Assembly: GCA_947429165.1 (NCBI GenBank)
Contig: CANEON010000002.1
Location: 152,515-216,514 of the forward strand
DNA: 64,000 bases
Reading direction: 5' to 3'
From: an uncultured Mycoplasmataceae bacterium
Lineage (GTDB): Bacteria; Bacillota_I; Bacilli_A; Mycoplasmatales; Mycoplasmoidaceae
A program made the translations under genes and the position numbers. Every line of letters starts with the position of its first letter. The stretch's first letter is position 1. Below, in pieces: positions 41,527 to 52,767 of this stretch. The notes under the pieces were generated by a model, which did not search any database, was not told where the DNA came from, and was given only the letters and a program-made list of their open reading frames with translations.

Positions 41527-42144
41527 TTTGCTTTTTTCTTTGTAAGAAATTTCTCTAACATTAACTGTTGTCTTATCATTAACAAATTTTGCTCGATACA
41601 TGTGATAGTTTTTAAGTTGGTCTGTTCTCATCTTTGGTCGCTTAAAGAACAACATATCAAATGCTTCTCATATAAATACTCATGCCAAGATTTCAAAAAT
41701 TATTGAGATAAATTTTAAATCATCATGTGCTAATGTCTCAATAAGAACGATCATAGTAATTACTAATAGTCCCGCAAAGAAACAAATCAATATGTTTCTT
41801 AAATTTGCTTTAAGTTCTTTTGCAAGTTTAAGTATGTTAAATTTAAAAAAAGACTGATATAACTTTTCAAACTTTTGTTTTGATTGGACACTTGATTTTG
41901 GGTCAAGTTTAACTGATATATTTTCTGCAGCAAAACTATCCCTAAATGTAAGCAAATAGTTTTTGAAGTCAGATGTTAATGAAATTGAGTCATCATTTGC
42001 ATCAATGTAAAAACTTTTCTTCATTTCGTTGTCTCACAATTGAAGAACAACATTATCGTCTTTATCATATGGAACTCTTTGTGTAAATTTCTTTAGTTCT
42101 TCTTTTTCAATTCTCTTTAAATCTCTATATTCTTTAAATATCAT
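41515..42144 (-). CDS. Two-TM protein of unknown function (209 aa)
   Basis: I do not recognise a named family. The start is ATG 42144 (MIFKEYRDLKRIEKEELKKF). The first ~125 residues are polar and predicted cytoplasmic, with SFYIDANDDSISLTSDFKNYL. Two closely spaced TM segments follow (ILICFFAGLLVITMIVLIET and FISIIFEILAWVFIWEAF), then a basic tail with MLFFKRPKMRTDQLKNY. TGA Trp codons hide the full frame. It is convergent with feoB (12-base overlap) and divergent from nanE. Conservation in other mollicutes is likely but unchecked. Confidence 0.7.
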
Positions 42145-42170
42145 ATTTAATAATTATAATAAAAGACATT

Positions 42171-42878
42171 ATGGATTATTTTAAACACACAAAAAAAACA
42201 CTTATTGTATCTTGTCAAGCGGTTGACAAAGAACCATTAAACAATGTTAAAACAATTACTTTAATGGCTAAAGCTTGTATTGAAGGAGGAGCAACAAGCT
42301 TGCGTCTTAGTCAGGTCCCTCATATAAGATCGATCAAGAAATTTATTAGAAAGAATAAATTAAATGTTCCGGTTATTGGAATCATTAAGAAAAAATATGC
42401 TAACTCAGAAGTTTTTATCACTCCAACAATTAAGGAAGTAAAACAACTTCTTGCACTTAAACCTGAAGTTATTGCTTTAGATGCAACTCTTAGACAAAGA
42501 CCAAAAGAATCTCTAGAAGAAATTGTAAAATTTATTAGAACAAACTACCCTAAACAAATTATTATGGCTGATTGCTCTTGTAAAGAAGATGTTCTAAACG
42601 CAGATAGATTAGGATTTAATATTATTGGTACAACTTTAAGAGGATACACTACAGAAACTCTTGGAAAAAATAATTTACAAAATAATTTTGAATTCATTAA
42701 ATGGTGTACAAAACACGTTAGTGCAAAAGTTATTCTAGAGGGTGGAGTTTGAGATCCTCAAACTGCTGCTAATGCTCTAAATAAGACTGACATTCATGCT
42801 GTAGTAGTTGGTTCTGCTATAACTAGACCACTAGAAATAGTTAAAAAATATTTATCTGTTATTAATAAAAATAAATAA
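42171..42878 (+). CDS. nanE: N-acetylmannosamine-6-phosphate 2-epimerase
   Basis: Converts ManNAc-6-P to GlcNAc-6-P in sialic acid and amino-sugar catabolism. The 235-aa TIM-barrel product shows IVSCQAVDKEPLNN at the start, ACIEGGATSLRL, PVIGIIKKKY, the DATLRQRP segment, IIMADCSC, and GGVWDPQTA with AVVVGSAITRP at the phosphate-binding end. One TGA encodes Trp. The PTS gene follows at 31 bases. nanA and nanK are not in the window, so the sugar source (host sialic acid, ManNAc) remains open. Confidence 0.92.
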
Positions 42879-42908
42879 TCTTATAGAATATAAATATTAA
42901 TTATTGTT

Positions 42909-45308
42909 ATGAAAATAAAATTTAATATCTTTAAAAAGAAAAAAAGTAAGGAATCAACTGGTGGCGGAGCAAGAGAAGTAATTGCTAAATTATCACGTGG
43001 TTTAATGCTACCTATTGCAATGCTTCCTATTGCTGGGTTGTTCCTTGGTATTGGTTCGGCAATTTCTACAAATTGCCCAACTGGATTTGGACATATATTT
43101 GGACAAATCATTAGTACACCAGGGAATGTAGTATTTAGTAACCTAGCTGTTCTTTTTGCAATTGCTATCGCAATTACATTTACTGGTGATGTTGGTGTTG
43201 CTGGTCTTTCATCATTTGTTGGATGAATCGTATTCTGTGCATTACAAACTGCATGCATTCGTCCAATTACTGACGCAGCATGTCATATTACAAATTACAA
43301 ATTCCTTTATTATGATTTAAAGCCGGAATTGTTTAATTGTGTCTTTACTTCGAACGTCGGTATTCAATCATTATGTACTTCGGTATTTGGTGGTTTAACT
43401 GTTGGATTCGTTGTTGCGTTTTTATACAACAAATTTAAAAACATTCAATTACCTACAATTTTGGGTTTCTTCTCAGGAGTAAGATTTATTCCTATTATTA
43501 CTTTTATAACAATGATCCCTCTATCAATGTTATTCTCTTTAGTTTGACCTGGTATTGGTTTGGGATTATTTTATTTTGGACAAGCATTAGGTTCTCTTTC
43601 TGGATATGGTGGTATTAATGCTTTCTTAAATGACTTTATTTCGCGTTCACTTGGTCCCTTCGGATTACATCATGCTTTCTATACACCATTATGATATACA
43701 GCTGTTGGTGGACAAGTTGATTTAACTGCTAACTTTGTATTTAATGGTCATTCATTTATTAGTGTTGATGGTGTAACATATGCAAATTACACTTGAACTC
43801 AATTATGTAGCTTATTAGGATATGAACTTCCTAGCGGAACTACTTCAATTCAAGGTGACCAACAAATTTGAATGTTCTTCCAACACATTGCTGGAAAGAA
43901 AATTTGAGTTGCTGACGCCGCTAACCCAGGAGATACTGCTTCATTAATTACGTTAACATTCGATAACTTATCTTTAAAAACAGGATTAAAAGGTGTATTT
44001 GCTGGTCAATATATGTCTGGTAGATATTCAATAATGATGTTTGCTTTACCAGCAGCAGCGGCTGCTATGGTATTAACAATACCTAAAGGTAATAACCGTA
44101 AAGTAGCAAGTTCAATTATTCTCTCAGCTGCTTTAACAAGTTTCTTAACTGGTATTACTGAACCATTAGAATTTACATTCTTATTTTTAGCTCCTTGATT
44201 ATATTGAGGATTCCACTCAGTATTATGTGGTGTTAGTGCAATGTTCATGGTTATTCTTCATGGACATATGGGTATGACATTCTCTGGTGGTGTTATTGAT
44301 TTCTGTATTTATGGTGTATTACCTGATGCATCAAAAATGGGCGCTAACTGTTACTGAGTAATCGTTATTGGTTTAGTTTTAGCTGTTGCTTACTTCTTTA
44401 TGTTCTATTGAGCAATTAAACACTTTGATATTAAGACTCCTGGTAGAGATCCAAATGCTGGTGTAATTAAAATGTACACTAAGAAGGATTACTTAGCTAG
44501 AAAAGATGGTCAATCAGTTGAAGGAGACCAAATGGTTGTATTAGCTGCACAATTAATTCAAGCATACGGTGGCCAAGAAAACATTAAAAACGTTGATGCA
44601 TGTATCACAAAGTTACGTGTACAAGTGGCTGATAGATCTAAAACAAACAAACAAAGAATTTTAGATTTAGGTGCAAGAGGTGTTGTTTATCCTTCTAACC
44701 AATCTGTATATGCAGTATTTGGTACTCAAGCTGATATCCTAAAGAATATCATTAAAGACATTATGAGTGGAAAGGTTAAAGCTCCCGCTGTAAATGGCAA
44801 TGCTCCAGTTGCTGCAATTAAAACTGAAAACACTAAATCAAATAAACAAAACGGTGGACAAGTTGTAGTTTGTGCTCCTGCTAATGGAGAAATTGTTTCA
44901 ACTAAAAAAGTAAAAGATTCTACTTTTAGTGAAAACATTATGGGCAAAGGTTTTGCTATTATCCCATCAGATGGAAACTTTGTTGCTCCAATAACTGGTA
45001 AAGTTACATTGATTGATAACCACGCTTATGCTATTGAAGCTGATAACGGTGTTCAAGTATTAGTACACATTGGTATTGATACAGTTAAATTAGCAAAGAA
45101 AAAACCATTCAACCATTTAGTTAAGGTTGGTTCTAAAGTTAAATCTGGTCAAAAAGTAGTAGAAGCTAACTTAAATTTAATTAAACAAAACAAATTAGAT
45201 ACTATTACTCCTGTTGTTGTTCTTTCAGAATCTGTTGGTAATAGAAACCTATCAAACCCGGTTCTTGGTAAAACAAAATCTGGAAAACAAATCTTAACAG
45301 TTAAGTAA
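42909..45308 (+). CDS. PTS EIICBA permease, glucose/N-acetylglucosamine family
   Basis: Sugar uptake and phosphorylation from HPr-P. The 799-aa frame has an EIIC domain (about 1-510) with [19 protein letters not shown] at the start and [12 protein letters not shown], an EIIB domain with phosphorylated C565 in DACITKLRV, and a C-terminal EIIA domain with H705 and H720 in VLVHIGIDT. Domain order C-B-A fits PtsG or NagE. An insert of about 90 residues ([12 protein letters not shown] to NPGDTASL) lies within EIIC. Adjacency to nanE favours an amino sugar, but the glucose option cannot be excluded. A terminator follows. Confidence 0.9.
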
Positions 45309-45310
45309 TA

Positions 45311-45340
45311 AAAACTCGCTAAATGCGAGTTTTTTTATTT
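45311..45340 (+). terminator. Terminator after the PTS gene
   Basis: AAAACTCGC pairs with GCGAGTTTT across a TAAAT loop, followed by T-runs. Confidence 0.9.
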
Positions 45341-45370
45341 CTAATAAAACATATAAATATAATTTCATAT

Positions 45371-46981
45371 ATGTTATCTAAGAGTGAATTAAGACAGAAG
45401 AAATTATTTTTAGATAGTCCAATATTAAAAACTATATTGGTGGTAGCTTTACCATCTATAGTTGTTGCATTAATGTCTAGTTTATATGCGTTTGTTGACC
45501 AACTAATGATGGTTAAATTTATTCCTGATGTTTTGTCAAATGACCAAATGTTTGGTCCAAATTACTCTGTGTATTCTCAAGTTCAACAAGCATATAGTGA
45601 ACAGATATCTTTAATTAATGTAACTTCCGTTGTGCGAACAGCTATTGCTTATAGTGCACCAATAACTGTTGTAATTAATGCTGCAAGTTTATTAATTGCT
45701 AATGGTACAGCAGTAAATTTTTCTAGATCAAGTGGATCAACAAATAAAGATTTAACAAGAAGAAGTTGAGCACTTGGTTTTTACATGAACTTATTATTTT
45801 CAATAATAATAACTATTCTCCTTCTTTCATTAATTGAAGTATGAATGAAATTTGAATCAGGTAATTCTTTGCAGGATTCAATTAACAATTTACCTAGTCA
45901 ATTATCACAAGATCAAAAGGATGCAGTAATTTCTGTGTATACAACAGCTTTTGATCAAACTCATAAGTTTGCTATTCAATATTCTTACATTATTTCTGCT
46001 GGTACTATTTTCTCAATGTACACTTCTTTCTTATCTTTATTAATAATTTCTGAAGGAAAACAAACTATTGTTACATGTGGGGCAATTGTTTGTAACTTAG
46101 TAAATATATTATTGGATTGAGTTTTCATTTATTTTGCCAAACTTGCAATGATTGGTGGAGCAATTGCCACAGTAATTGGTTGGGGATTAAATGCTGGTAT
46201 TTATTTCTTGTATTTGTATTATTTAGAAAAAAAGGACTTGACCCAAATCCGTTATCAAGATTTGAAATCAATTTGTTATTCAAACAAATTATCATGATCA
46301 ATATTTTCAAGTGGATTACCATCTTTATTTAGAAATGTGTCTATTGCGATTGCGGCAACATTTCAATTAGGATTGCTTGGTGCAATCACTGGAATTCTTG
46401 GTGGCGGTTTAACTAATAGTGCATTCCAAGATATATATGGAGCAGTAAACCCGATATTTAATTTATTCTTTACAGCTGAATTAGGAATTATTCAAGGATC
46501 AAGAATAGTTTGTTCGTATACTTATGGAGCAAAGAATCTTGAAAGATTTAAAAAAACATATTGATATGCAATGGGAATTGGATTTATTTATGGATGATTA
46601 ATGGTTATCTTGTTATATTTTGCTTTAGCTGCACCATTATTATCAATTTTTAATATCAGTAATTCTATTGACCCAGTTAAGTATCAATATGCAAAAGAAA
46701 TTTTGTTAATTTCCACATTACAAATGCCTGTATTTGCTTTCTCAATTGGAGGGATGATGATGTTTCAATCAACCGGAAGATGAATTCAAGCTTCTGCTTG
46801 TGGTTTAATGCAAGGTGTGTTCTGTAACTTTACAGTCTCTTTCTTAATGCAATACTTAGCAAAACAATATTCAAATATTCACATCTTCTTATGAAACCCA
46901 TTTGTGGTTCTTGCTATAGCATCAATCATTATCTTTATTTGAAGTGTTACATACTGCCAATTAAAGTTTAAAAAACTTTAA
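45371..46981 (+). CDS. MATE-family efflux transporter, second copy
   Basis: The 536-aa product resembles the 24417 protein in length, TM layout and N-terminus (SPILKTILVVALPSIVVALMSSLYAFVDQLMMVKF). Like it, it has an extended loop after the first TM (PDVLSNDQMFGPNYSVYSQ...). Conserved core pieces include INAASLLIANGTAVNFSR and TAELGIIQGSRIVCSYTYGAKN, where the paralogue has WGIVDGSRPINSYNYAI. Many TGA codons encode Trp. ATG 45371 is chosen as the start of the family N-terminus. Its own promoter lies in the AT-rich stretch after the PTS terminator. The substrate is unknown. Confidence 0.88.
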
Positions 46982-46996
46982 TTTTTGATTTAACTA

Positions 46997-47024
46997 TTTA
47001 TATATTATATATATAATATATAAA
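46997..47024. promoter_or_regulatory. 28-base perfect AT palindrome at the yaaA-gyrBA promoter
   Basis: The sequence from TTTATATATT to AATATATAAA is its own reverse complement over 28 bases and contains a plus-strand TATAAT (47012-47017), 16 bases before the yaaA ATG. In a supercoiled domain such a stretch may form a cruciform, a plausible sensor for gyrase genes. Confidence 0.4.
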
Positions 47025-47032
47025 TATTATTT

Positions 47033-47245
47033 ATGTCCACTATCAAAATCCGTACTGAATATATCACATTAGGTCAACTAATTAAATTCATAGGATTAAT
47101 TGATAATGGATCACAAGCAAAATTTTTTATTGCGAACAACAACATCACTTACAATGGTGTTGAAGAAAAAAGACGTGGTAAAAAAATTTATGCTAATGAT
47201 GTGGTTGTCATAAATAATACAGAATACTTAATAACAAAGGAATAA
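47033..47245 (+). CDS. yaaA: S4-domain RNA-binding protein YaaA
   Basis: Small 70-aa protein made of a single S4-like domain: [25 protein letters not shown] (usual ITLGQFLKxxxxxxSGGQAK), then [20 protein letters not shown] with the RRGKK RNA-contact loop. In firmicutes it sits between dnaN and recF-gyrB; here it lies directly before gyrB (5 bases), so the neighbourhood is only partly kept. Function remains poorly defined in the family. No TGA Trp codon. Confidence 0.85.
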   Translation: MSTIKIRTEYITLGQLIKFIGLIDNGSQAKFFIANNNITYNGVEEKRRGKKIYANDVVVINNTEYLITKE

Positions 47246-47250
47246 AGAGT

Positions 47251-49218
47251 ATGGAACAAAACGAAAAAATAAAACTTGAACAAGAAAAAGAATATGGTGC
47301 AAGTAGTATTCGGATTCTAGAAGGTCTAGAAGCCGTTAGAAAACGTCCTGGTATGTATATTGGTTCTACAGGACCTCAAGGATTACACCATATGATTTGA
47401 GAAATCGTTGATAACTCAATTGATGAAGCTATGGGCGGTTATGCAACAAGAGTAATTGTTACATTAACTAAAGATGGTTCAATTAGAGTAGACGATGACG
47501 GTCGTGGTATCCCAGTAGATATTCACCCAAAGACTGGTAAATCAACAGTAGAAACAGTTTTAACTGTTTTACATGCTGGTGGTAAATTTGATAACTCATC
47601 ATATAAGATCTCTGGTGGTTTGCACGGTGTAGGTGCATCTGTTACAAATGCATTATCTAAATGAATGAAGGTATGAGTGTGCCGTAATCATGAACAATAC
47701 TATGTAGAATTCCAAAATGGTGGACATACAGTTGAACCATTAAAAAAATTAGGTCAATCAGAAAAACTACAAGGTACTGTAGTTGAATTCTTCCCTGACT
47801 TTACAGTAATGGAACAAGCTCCTTTTGAACACGAAATCATTGCTAGTCGTTTAAGACAATTAACATACCTAAACAAAGGTTTAAAAATTATTTTTATCGA
47901 TGAACAAACAGGAACTAAGGATGAATGATTATATGAAGGTGGTTTAAAAGAATATATCGAAGATTTAAACCGTGATAAAGAAAAACTTGTTCCATCTATT
48001 GTTTATGGTGAAGATGAACAAAAAGTAAAAGTTCCAAATACTTTAAATGAAGAATACTACAACATTAAAGTTGAAGTTGCTTTCCAATATAACAAAACAT
48101 ATAACAACTCTTGTTATTCATTTTGTAACAACATTAACACCATTGAAGGTGGTACACATGAAGAAGGATTTAAACTTGCTTTAGTTAAAATCCTTAATAG
48201 ATTTGCTATTGAACGTAAATTCATTAAAGAATCAGATGAAAAATTTACAAAAGACGATGTTGCTGAAGGTTTAACAGCAATTGTTTCAATTAAACACCCC
48301 AACCCTCAATATGAAGGTCAAACAAAACGTAAATTAGGAAACACTGAAGTTCGTCCTTTTGTAAATAAAGTAACATCTGATGTATTTGAAAAATACATTC
48401 TTGAAAATCCAGATGATGCTTTAGTAATTATCAAGAAGATTATGCTTGCTCAAGAAGCAAGAAGAAAATCTCAAGAAGCTAAAGATGCTACAAGAAGAAA
48501 ATCTCCATTTGATACAGCTTCTCTTCCTGGTAAATTAGCAGACTGTTCAACTAAAGATCATACAATCTCTGAACTGTATATCGTCGAAGGTGATTCTGCG
48601 GGTGGATCTGCTAAATTAGGTAGAAACCGTGAATTCCAAGCAATCTTACCATTAAAAGGTAAAATTCTTAACGTTGAAAAAGCTAAAACTAACAAAATTT
48701 TTGAAAATGACGAAATCATGGCAATGATTACTGCAATTGGTGCAGGAGTTAACCCTGAATTTGATTTAACAAAGATTCGTTATGACAAGATTATTATCAT
48801 GACCGATGCCGATGTTGATGGTTCTCACATTCGTATCTTGTTATTAACATTCTTCTTCAGATACATGTATCCATTAATTGAAAACGGACACATTTATGCT
48901 GCTCAACCACCTTTATTTAAGTTTATGGTAGGCAAATCTGTTAAGTATGCTTATACAGACCAAGAACTAGAAGATTTTAAAGCAGAAGCTAAAAATGCTA
49001 AATATACAGTTCAAAGATATAAAGGTTTGGGTGAAATGAATCCCGAACAATTATGAGAAACTACTATGGATCCCGAAAACCGTATTCTTCACAAAATTAG
49101 TATTGATGATGCGGTTAAGGCAGATCAAGAGTTCTCATTGTTAATGGGTGATGATGTTATTCCAAGAAAAGACTTCATCTCTAAAAACGCTAAATTCGTA
49201 AAGAACTTAGACATCTAA
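47251..49218 (+). CDS. gyrB: DNA gyrase subunit B
   Basis: ATPase subunit of gyrase. The 655-aa frame uses several TGA Trp codons. The GHKL ATP domain shows [32 protein letters not shown] and [19 protein letters not shown]. The Toprim domain has [12 protein letters not shown] with the catalytic Glu, and [20 protein letters not shown]. The C-terminus ends [11 protein letters not shown], typical of GyrB. Position before gyrA and after yaaA supports GyrB rather than ParE. gyrA follows at 18 bases with AGAAAGGGG as ribosome-binding site. Confidence 0.96.
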
Positions 49219-49236
49219 TAGAAAGGGGATATTATT

Positions 49237-51780
49237 ATGGCTCAAAATACTATTGATAAAATTCGTGAATCTTTAACAAAGACTGTTGTTAAAGATCGTC
49301 CAATTGTTAAAGAATTACAAACATCATTCTTAGACTATGCAATGTCTGTTATTGTTGCTCGTGCTATTCCTGATGCTCGTGACGGTTTTAAACCAGTTCA
49401 CCGTAGAGTTTTATATGCTGCTTATGGATTAGGAATGACAAGTGATAAGCAATATAAGAAATCTGCGCGTCTAGTCGGTGAAGTTATTGGTAAATACCAC
49501 CCACACGGAGATACTGCAGCTTACGAAACTGCTGTTCGTATGGCTCAAGACTTTTCAATGAGATACTTACTTATTGATGGACATGGTAACTTTGGTTCTA
49601 TCGACGGTGATGGTGCTGCTGCAATGCGTTATACCGAGTGTAGATTATCTAAACTTGCTGATACTATCATGAATGATATCGACAAAAACACTGTTGATTT
49701 TACCGATAACTATGATGGTAGTGAAAAAGAACCAGTTGTATTACCTGCGTTGTTCCCTAGCTTATTAGCTAATGGTTCATCAGGTATTGCGGTTGGTATG
49801 GCTACAAACATTCCTCCACACAACTTAACTGAATTAGTTGCTGCTATTAAATTAATTGCTGTAAAACCAGATGCAACAATCGAAGAAATTAAACAAGTAT
49901 TAAAAGGTCCAGATTTCCCAACTGCTGCTGAAATTATTGGTGCTAGTGGAATTGATGATTACTTTAATACAGGTCGTGGTTCTATTACAATCCGTGCTAA
50001 AGGAACATATACAACAGAATCTAATGGTAAATCAATTATTATTTTCACTGAAATCCCATACATGGTTAATAAGACCGCTTTAATTGAAAAGATTGTTGAT
50101 CTTGTTAAAACTGCTCAAATTGATGGAATTTCTGATTTACGTGATGAATCTTCTCGTGAAGGTATTAGAATTGTTATTGAAACAAAGAAAGATATCGTTC
50201 CTGAAGTTTTAATGAACCAATTGTACAAAGCAACCCCTTTACAAACTAACTTTGCTGTTAACATGTTAGCTTTATACAAGAACGAACCTAAATTATTAAA
50301 TATTAAACAAGCTCTTGAAATCTATTTGGAACACCAAATTGAAGTTTTAACTCGTAAAACTGAATTTGATCTAAAGAAAGCAAGTGAACGTGAACACATT
50401 TTAGAAGGTTTGCACATTGCTACTGGTAACATTGAAAGAGTTATTAAGATTATTAGAGAAGCTGCAGATAACAACCAAGCATTAAATCAATTAATGAACG
50501 AATTTAAATTATCTGAAACTCAAGCTAAAGCTATTCTTGAAATGAAACTTCGTTCATTAAGTGGTATTGAACGTAAGAAAATCGAACAAGAACTTGAAGA
50601 ATTAAAAGCAAAGATCGTTGACTTAAAAGATATTCTTGCAAAACATGAAAGAAAAATTGAAATCATTGATGAAAACCTGGATGAACTAGTAAAGAAATTT
50701 GGTGACGAAAGAAGAACAACAATTTCTTATGACGTTTCATCTGAAATTGATGATGAAGATTTGATTCCAGTTGAAGACATTATTATTACAATGTCTACAA
50801 GAGGATACTTTAAACGTGTGCCAGTTGATACTTACCGTGTTCAAAGACGTGGTGGTGTTGGTGTAATTGGTTTACAAACTCATAATGATGATGATGTTCA
50901 AAAAATTGTTGCCGCATCAACTCACACTGACATCTTATTCTTTACAGACTTTGGTAAAGTATATAGATTAAGAGGTTACCAAATTCCTAGAGGCGTAAGA
51001 ACTTCGAAAGGTATCCCCGCAATTAACTTAATTGGTATTGAAAAGAACGAAAAAGTATTAACAATACTTCCAATTGATAACTATGAACAAGGATGTTTAT
51101 TCTTTGCTACTCAAAATGGTATCGTTAAGAAAACAAGTTTATCTGAATTTAGTCACATTCAATCTAATGGTAAGATTGCAATCACATTAAAAGAAGGCGA
51201 TAAGCTATTTAATGTAATTCCAGTAATGGGTCAAGAAGAAATCTTCTTAGCTGGATCAAACGGTAACTTAGCAAGATTTAATTCTGAACAAGTTCGTGCT
51301 ATGGGCAGAACCGCTTCTGGTGTTCATGGTATGAGGCTAGATGAAAAAGAACACATTGTTGGTTTATCTTCATCAATAAATGGTGATAAGATTTTATCTA
51401 TTGGTTCTCGCGGTGTTGGCAAATTAACTCCAGTTGAAGAATACCGTTTAACTAAGAGAAACGCTAAAGGTGTTAAGACATTAAAAGTAAATGCAAAAAC
51501 TGGTAAACTTGTTTATACTGGTGCAGTATTCGGCGATGAAGACATTTTAATGATTACTACATCTGGTAAGATTATTAGATTATCATTAACTCAAGTAAAT
51601 ACAATTGGTCGTTCAACTAGTGGTGTTAAATTAATGAATATTGAAGAAAATGAAAAGATTCAATCTGTAACTGTATTTAAATCTGGTGAACAAGCTAACG
51701 AACAAGAATTAGAAATTTCTAGTGAAAATCTAGAAGATAACAATACAGATCAAACTCCAAATTCTAAGGAAGAAATTTAA
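49237..51780 (+). CDS. gyrA: DNA gyrase subunit A
   Basis: DNA-cleaving subunit of gyrase. The 847-aa product has the active Tyr at Y132 in [10 protein letters not shown]. The quinolone region reads [16 protein letters not shown], with T93 and E97 at the positions of E. coli S83 and D87. The C-terminal beta-pinwheel shows the GyrA box-like segment QRRGGVGV and repeats such as [11 protein letters not shown] and RSTSGVKLM. The last ~35 residues are acidic ([18 protein letters not shown]). No TGA is required. galE begins 1 base after the stop. Confidence 0.97.
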   Translation: MAQNTIDKIRESLTKTVVKDRPIVKELQTSFLDYAMSVIVARAIPDARDGFKPVHRRVLYAAYGLGMTSDKQYKKSARLVGEVIGKYHPHGDTAAYETAVRMAQDFSMRYLLIDGHGNFGSIDGDGAAAMRYTECRLSKLADTIMNDIDKNTVDFTDNYDGSEKEPVVLPALFPSLLANGSSGIAVGMATNIPPHNLTELVAAIKLIAVKPDATIEEIKQVLKGPDFPTAAEIIGASGIDDYFNTGRGSITIRAKGTYTTESNGKSIIIFTEIPYMVNKTALIEKIVDLVKTAQIDGISDLRDESSREGIRIVIETKKDIVPEVLMNQLYKATPLQTNFAVNMLALYKNEPKLLNIKQALEIYLEHQIEVLTRKTEFDLKKASEREHILEGLHIATGNIERVIKIIREAADNNQALNQLMNEFKLSETQAKAILEMKLRSLSGIERKKIEQELEELKAKIVDLKDILAKHERKIEIIDENLDELVKKFGDERRTTISYDVSSEIDDEDLIPVEDIIITMSTRGYFKRVPVDTYRVQRRGGVGVIGLQTHNDDDVQKIVAASTHTDILFFTDFGKVYRLRGYQIPRGVRTSKGIPAINLIGIEKNEKVLTILPIDNYEQGCLFFATQNGIVKKTSLSEFSHIQSNGKIAITLKEGDKLFNVIPVMGQEEIFLAGSNGNLARFNSEQVRAMGRTASGVHGMRLDEKEHIVGLSSSINGDKILSIGSRGVGKLTPVEEYRLTKRNAKGVKTLKVNAKTGKLVYTGAVFGDEDILMITTSGKIIRLSLTQVNTIGRSTSGVKLMNIEENEKIQSVTVFKSGEQANEQELEISSENLEDNNTDQTPNSKEEI

Positions 51781-51781
51781 T

Positions 51782-52750
51782 ATGAATATTTTAGTCACTG
51801 GTGGTGCTGGTTATATTGGTTCAGTAACAGTAGAAAAATTAATCGACAAAAAACACAATGTCATCATATATGATGACATGTCCACTGGATTTAGTAAGTT
51901 AATACATCCAAAAGCTAAATTTGTAAAAGCTTCAATTTTAAACTACAAGAAACTTATAGAAACATTTAAAAAATATAAAGTTCAAGCTGTTGTACATTTG
52001 GCAGCAAAAATTATTGTTCCTGAATCCGTCTCTAAACCTTTTGAATATTTTGAAACAAATGTCGATGGAACAATTAATATTCTTAAAGCAATGAACGAAT
52101 GCGATGTAAATAAAATTGTGTTCGCTTCAAGTGCAGCAATTTATGGAAATATTAAAAAAGTTCCTATTAGTGAAGACGAGACTAAAGATCCAGTTAATCC
52201 ATATGGTCAAACAAAATTAATCGGTGAGATGTTGATCAAAAACAATGCTGTTATTAATAATAATTTTAAATATGTCAATTTAAGATTTTTTAATGTTGCT
52301 GGTGCCTCTGATTCCGGAAAGTATGGAATGTTGAAACCTAATCCATCCTTATTAATTCCACGCATTAGTGATTCCTTTATAAAAAAGACTATTTTTTTTA
52401 TTTATGGCAATCACTATAGAACAATTGATAAAACAGCCTTAAGAGACTACGTTGATGTGAATGATATTGCTAGTGCAATTTTATTAAGCATTAAATATTT
52501 AGATAAAAATGGATGCGGAACATTTAATTTAGGAACTGGTAAGGGTTATACAGTAAAACAAGTGTATGATGTTGCTATTGAAACGTTAAAAATGAAACCT
52601 AATTTTGTCTATAAATCTAATAGACCTGGTGACCCAGATAAATTATTAACTACAAACAAATTAGCTAAATCTAAATTAAGATGAAACCCAATTCATTCCA
52701 TAAAAAAAATGATCACCTCGGATTTTAAGTTTAGGAATCGAAATTTATAA
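51782..52750 (+). CDS. galE: UDP-glucose 4-epimerase (NAD-dependent sugar epimerase)
   Basis: Interconverts UDP-Glc and UDP-Gal (or the GlcNAc forms), feeding surface glycolipid or capsule synthesis. The 322-aa product has the NAD motif GGAGYIGS at residues 7-14, SSAAIYG, the catalytic YGQTK pair, LRFFNVAGA, and RDYVDVNDIASA. The C-terminal region NRPGDPDKLLTTNKLAKSKLRW is intact; one TGA encodes Trp near the end. It lies 1 base after gyrA, an odd partner, so operon membership may just reflect compaction. It converges on the LRR gene with 17 bases between. Confidence 0.92.
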
Positions 52751-52767
52751 TTTTACATTACGTACTA

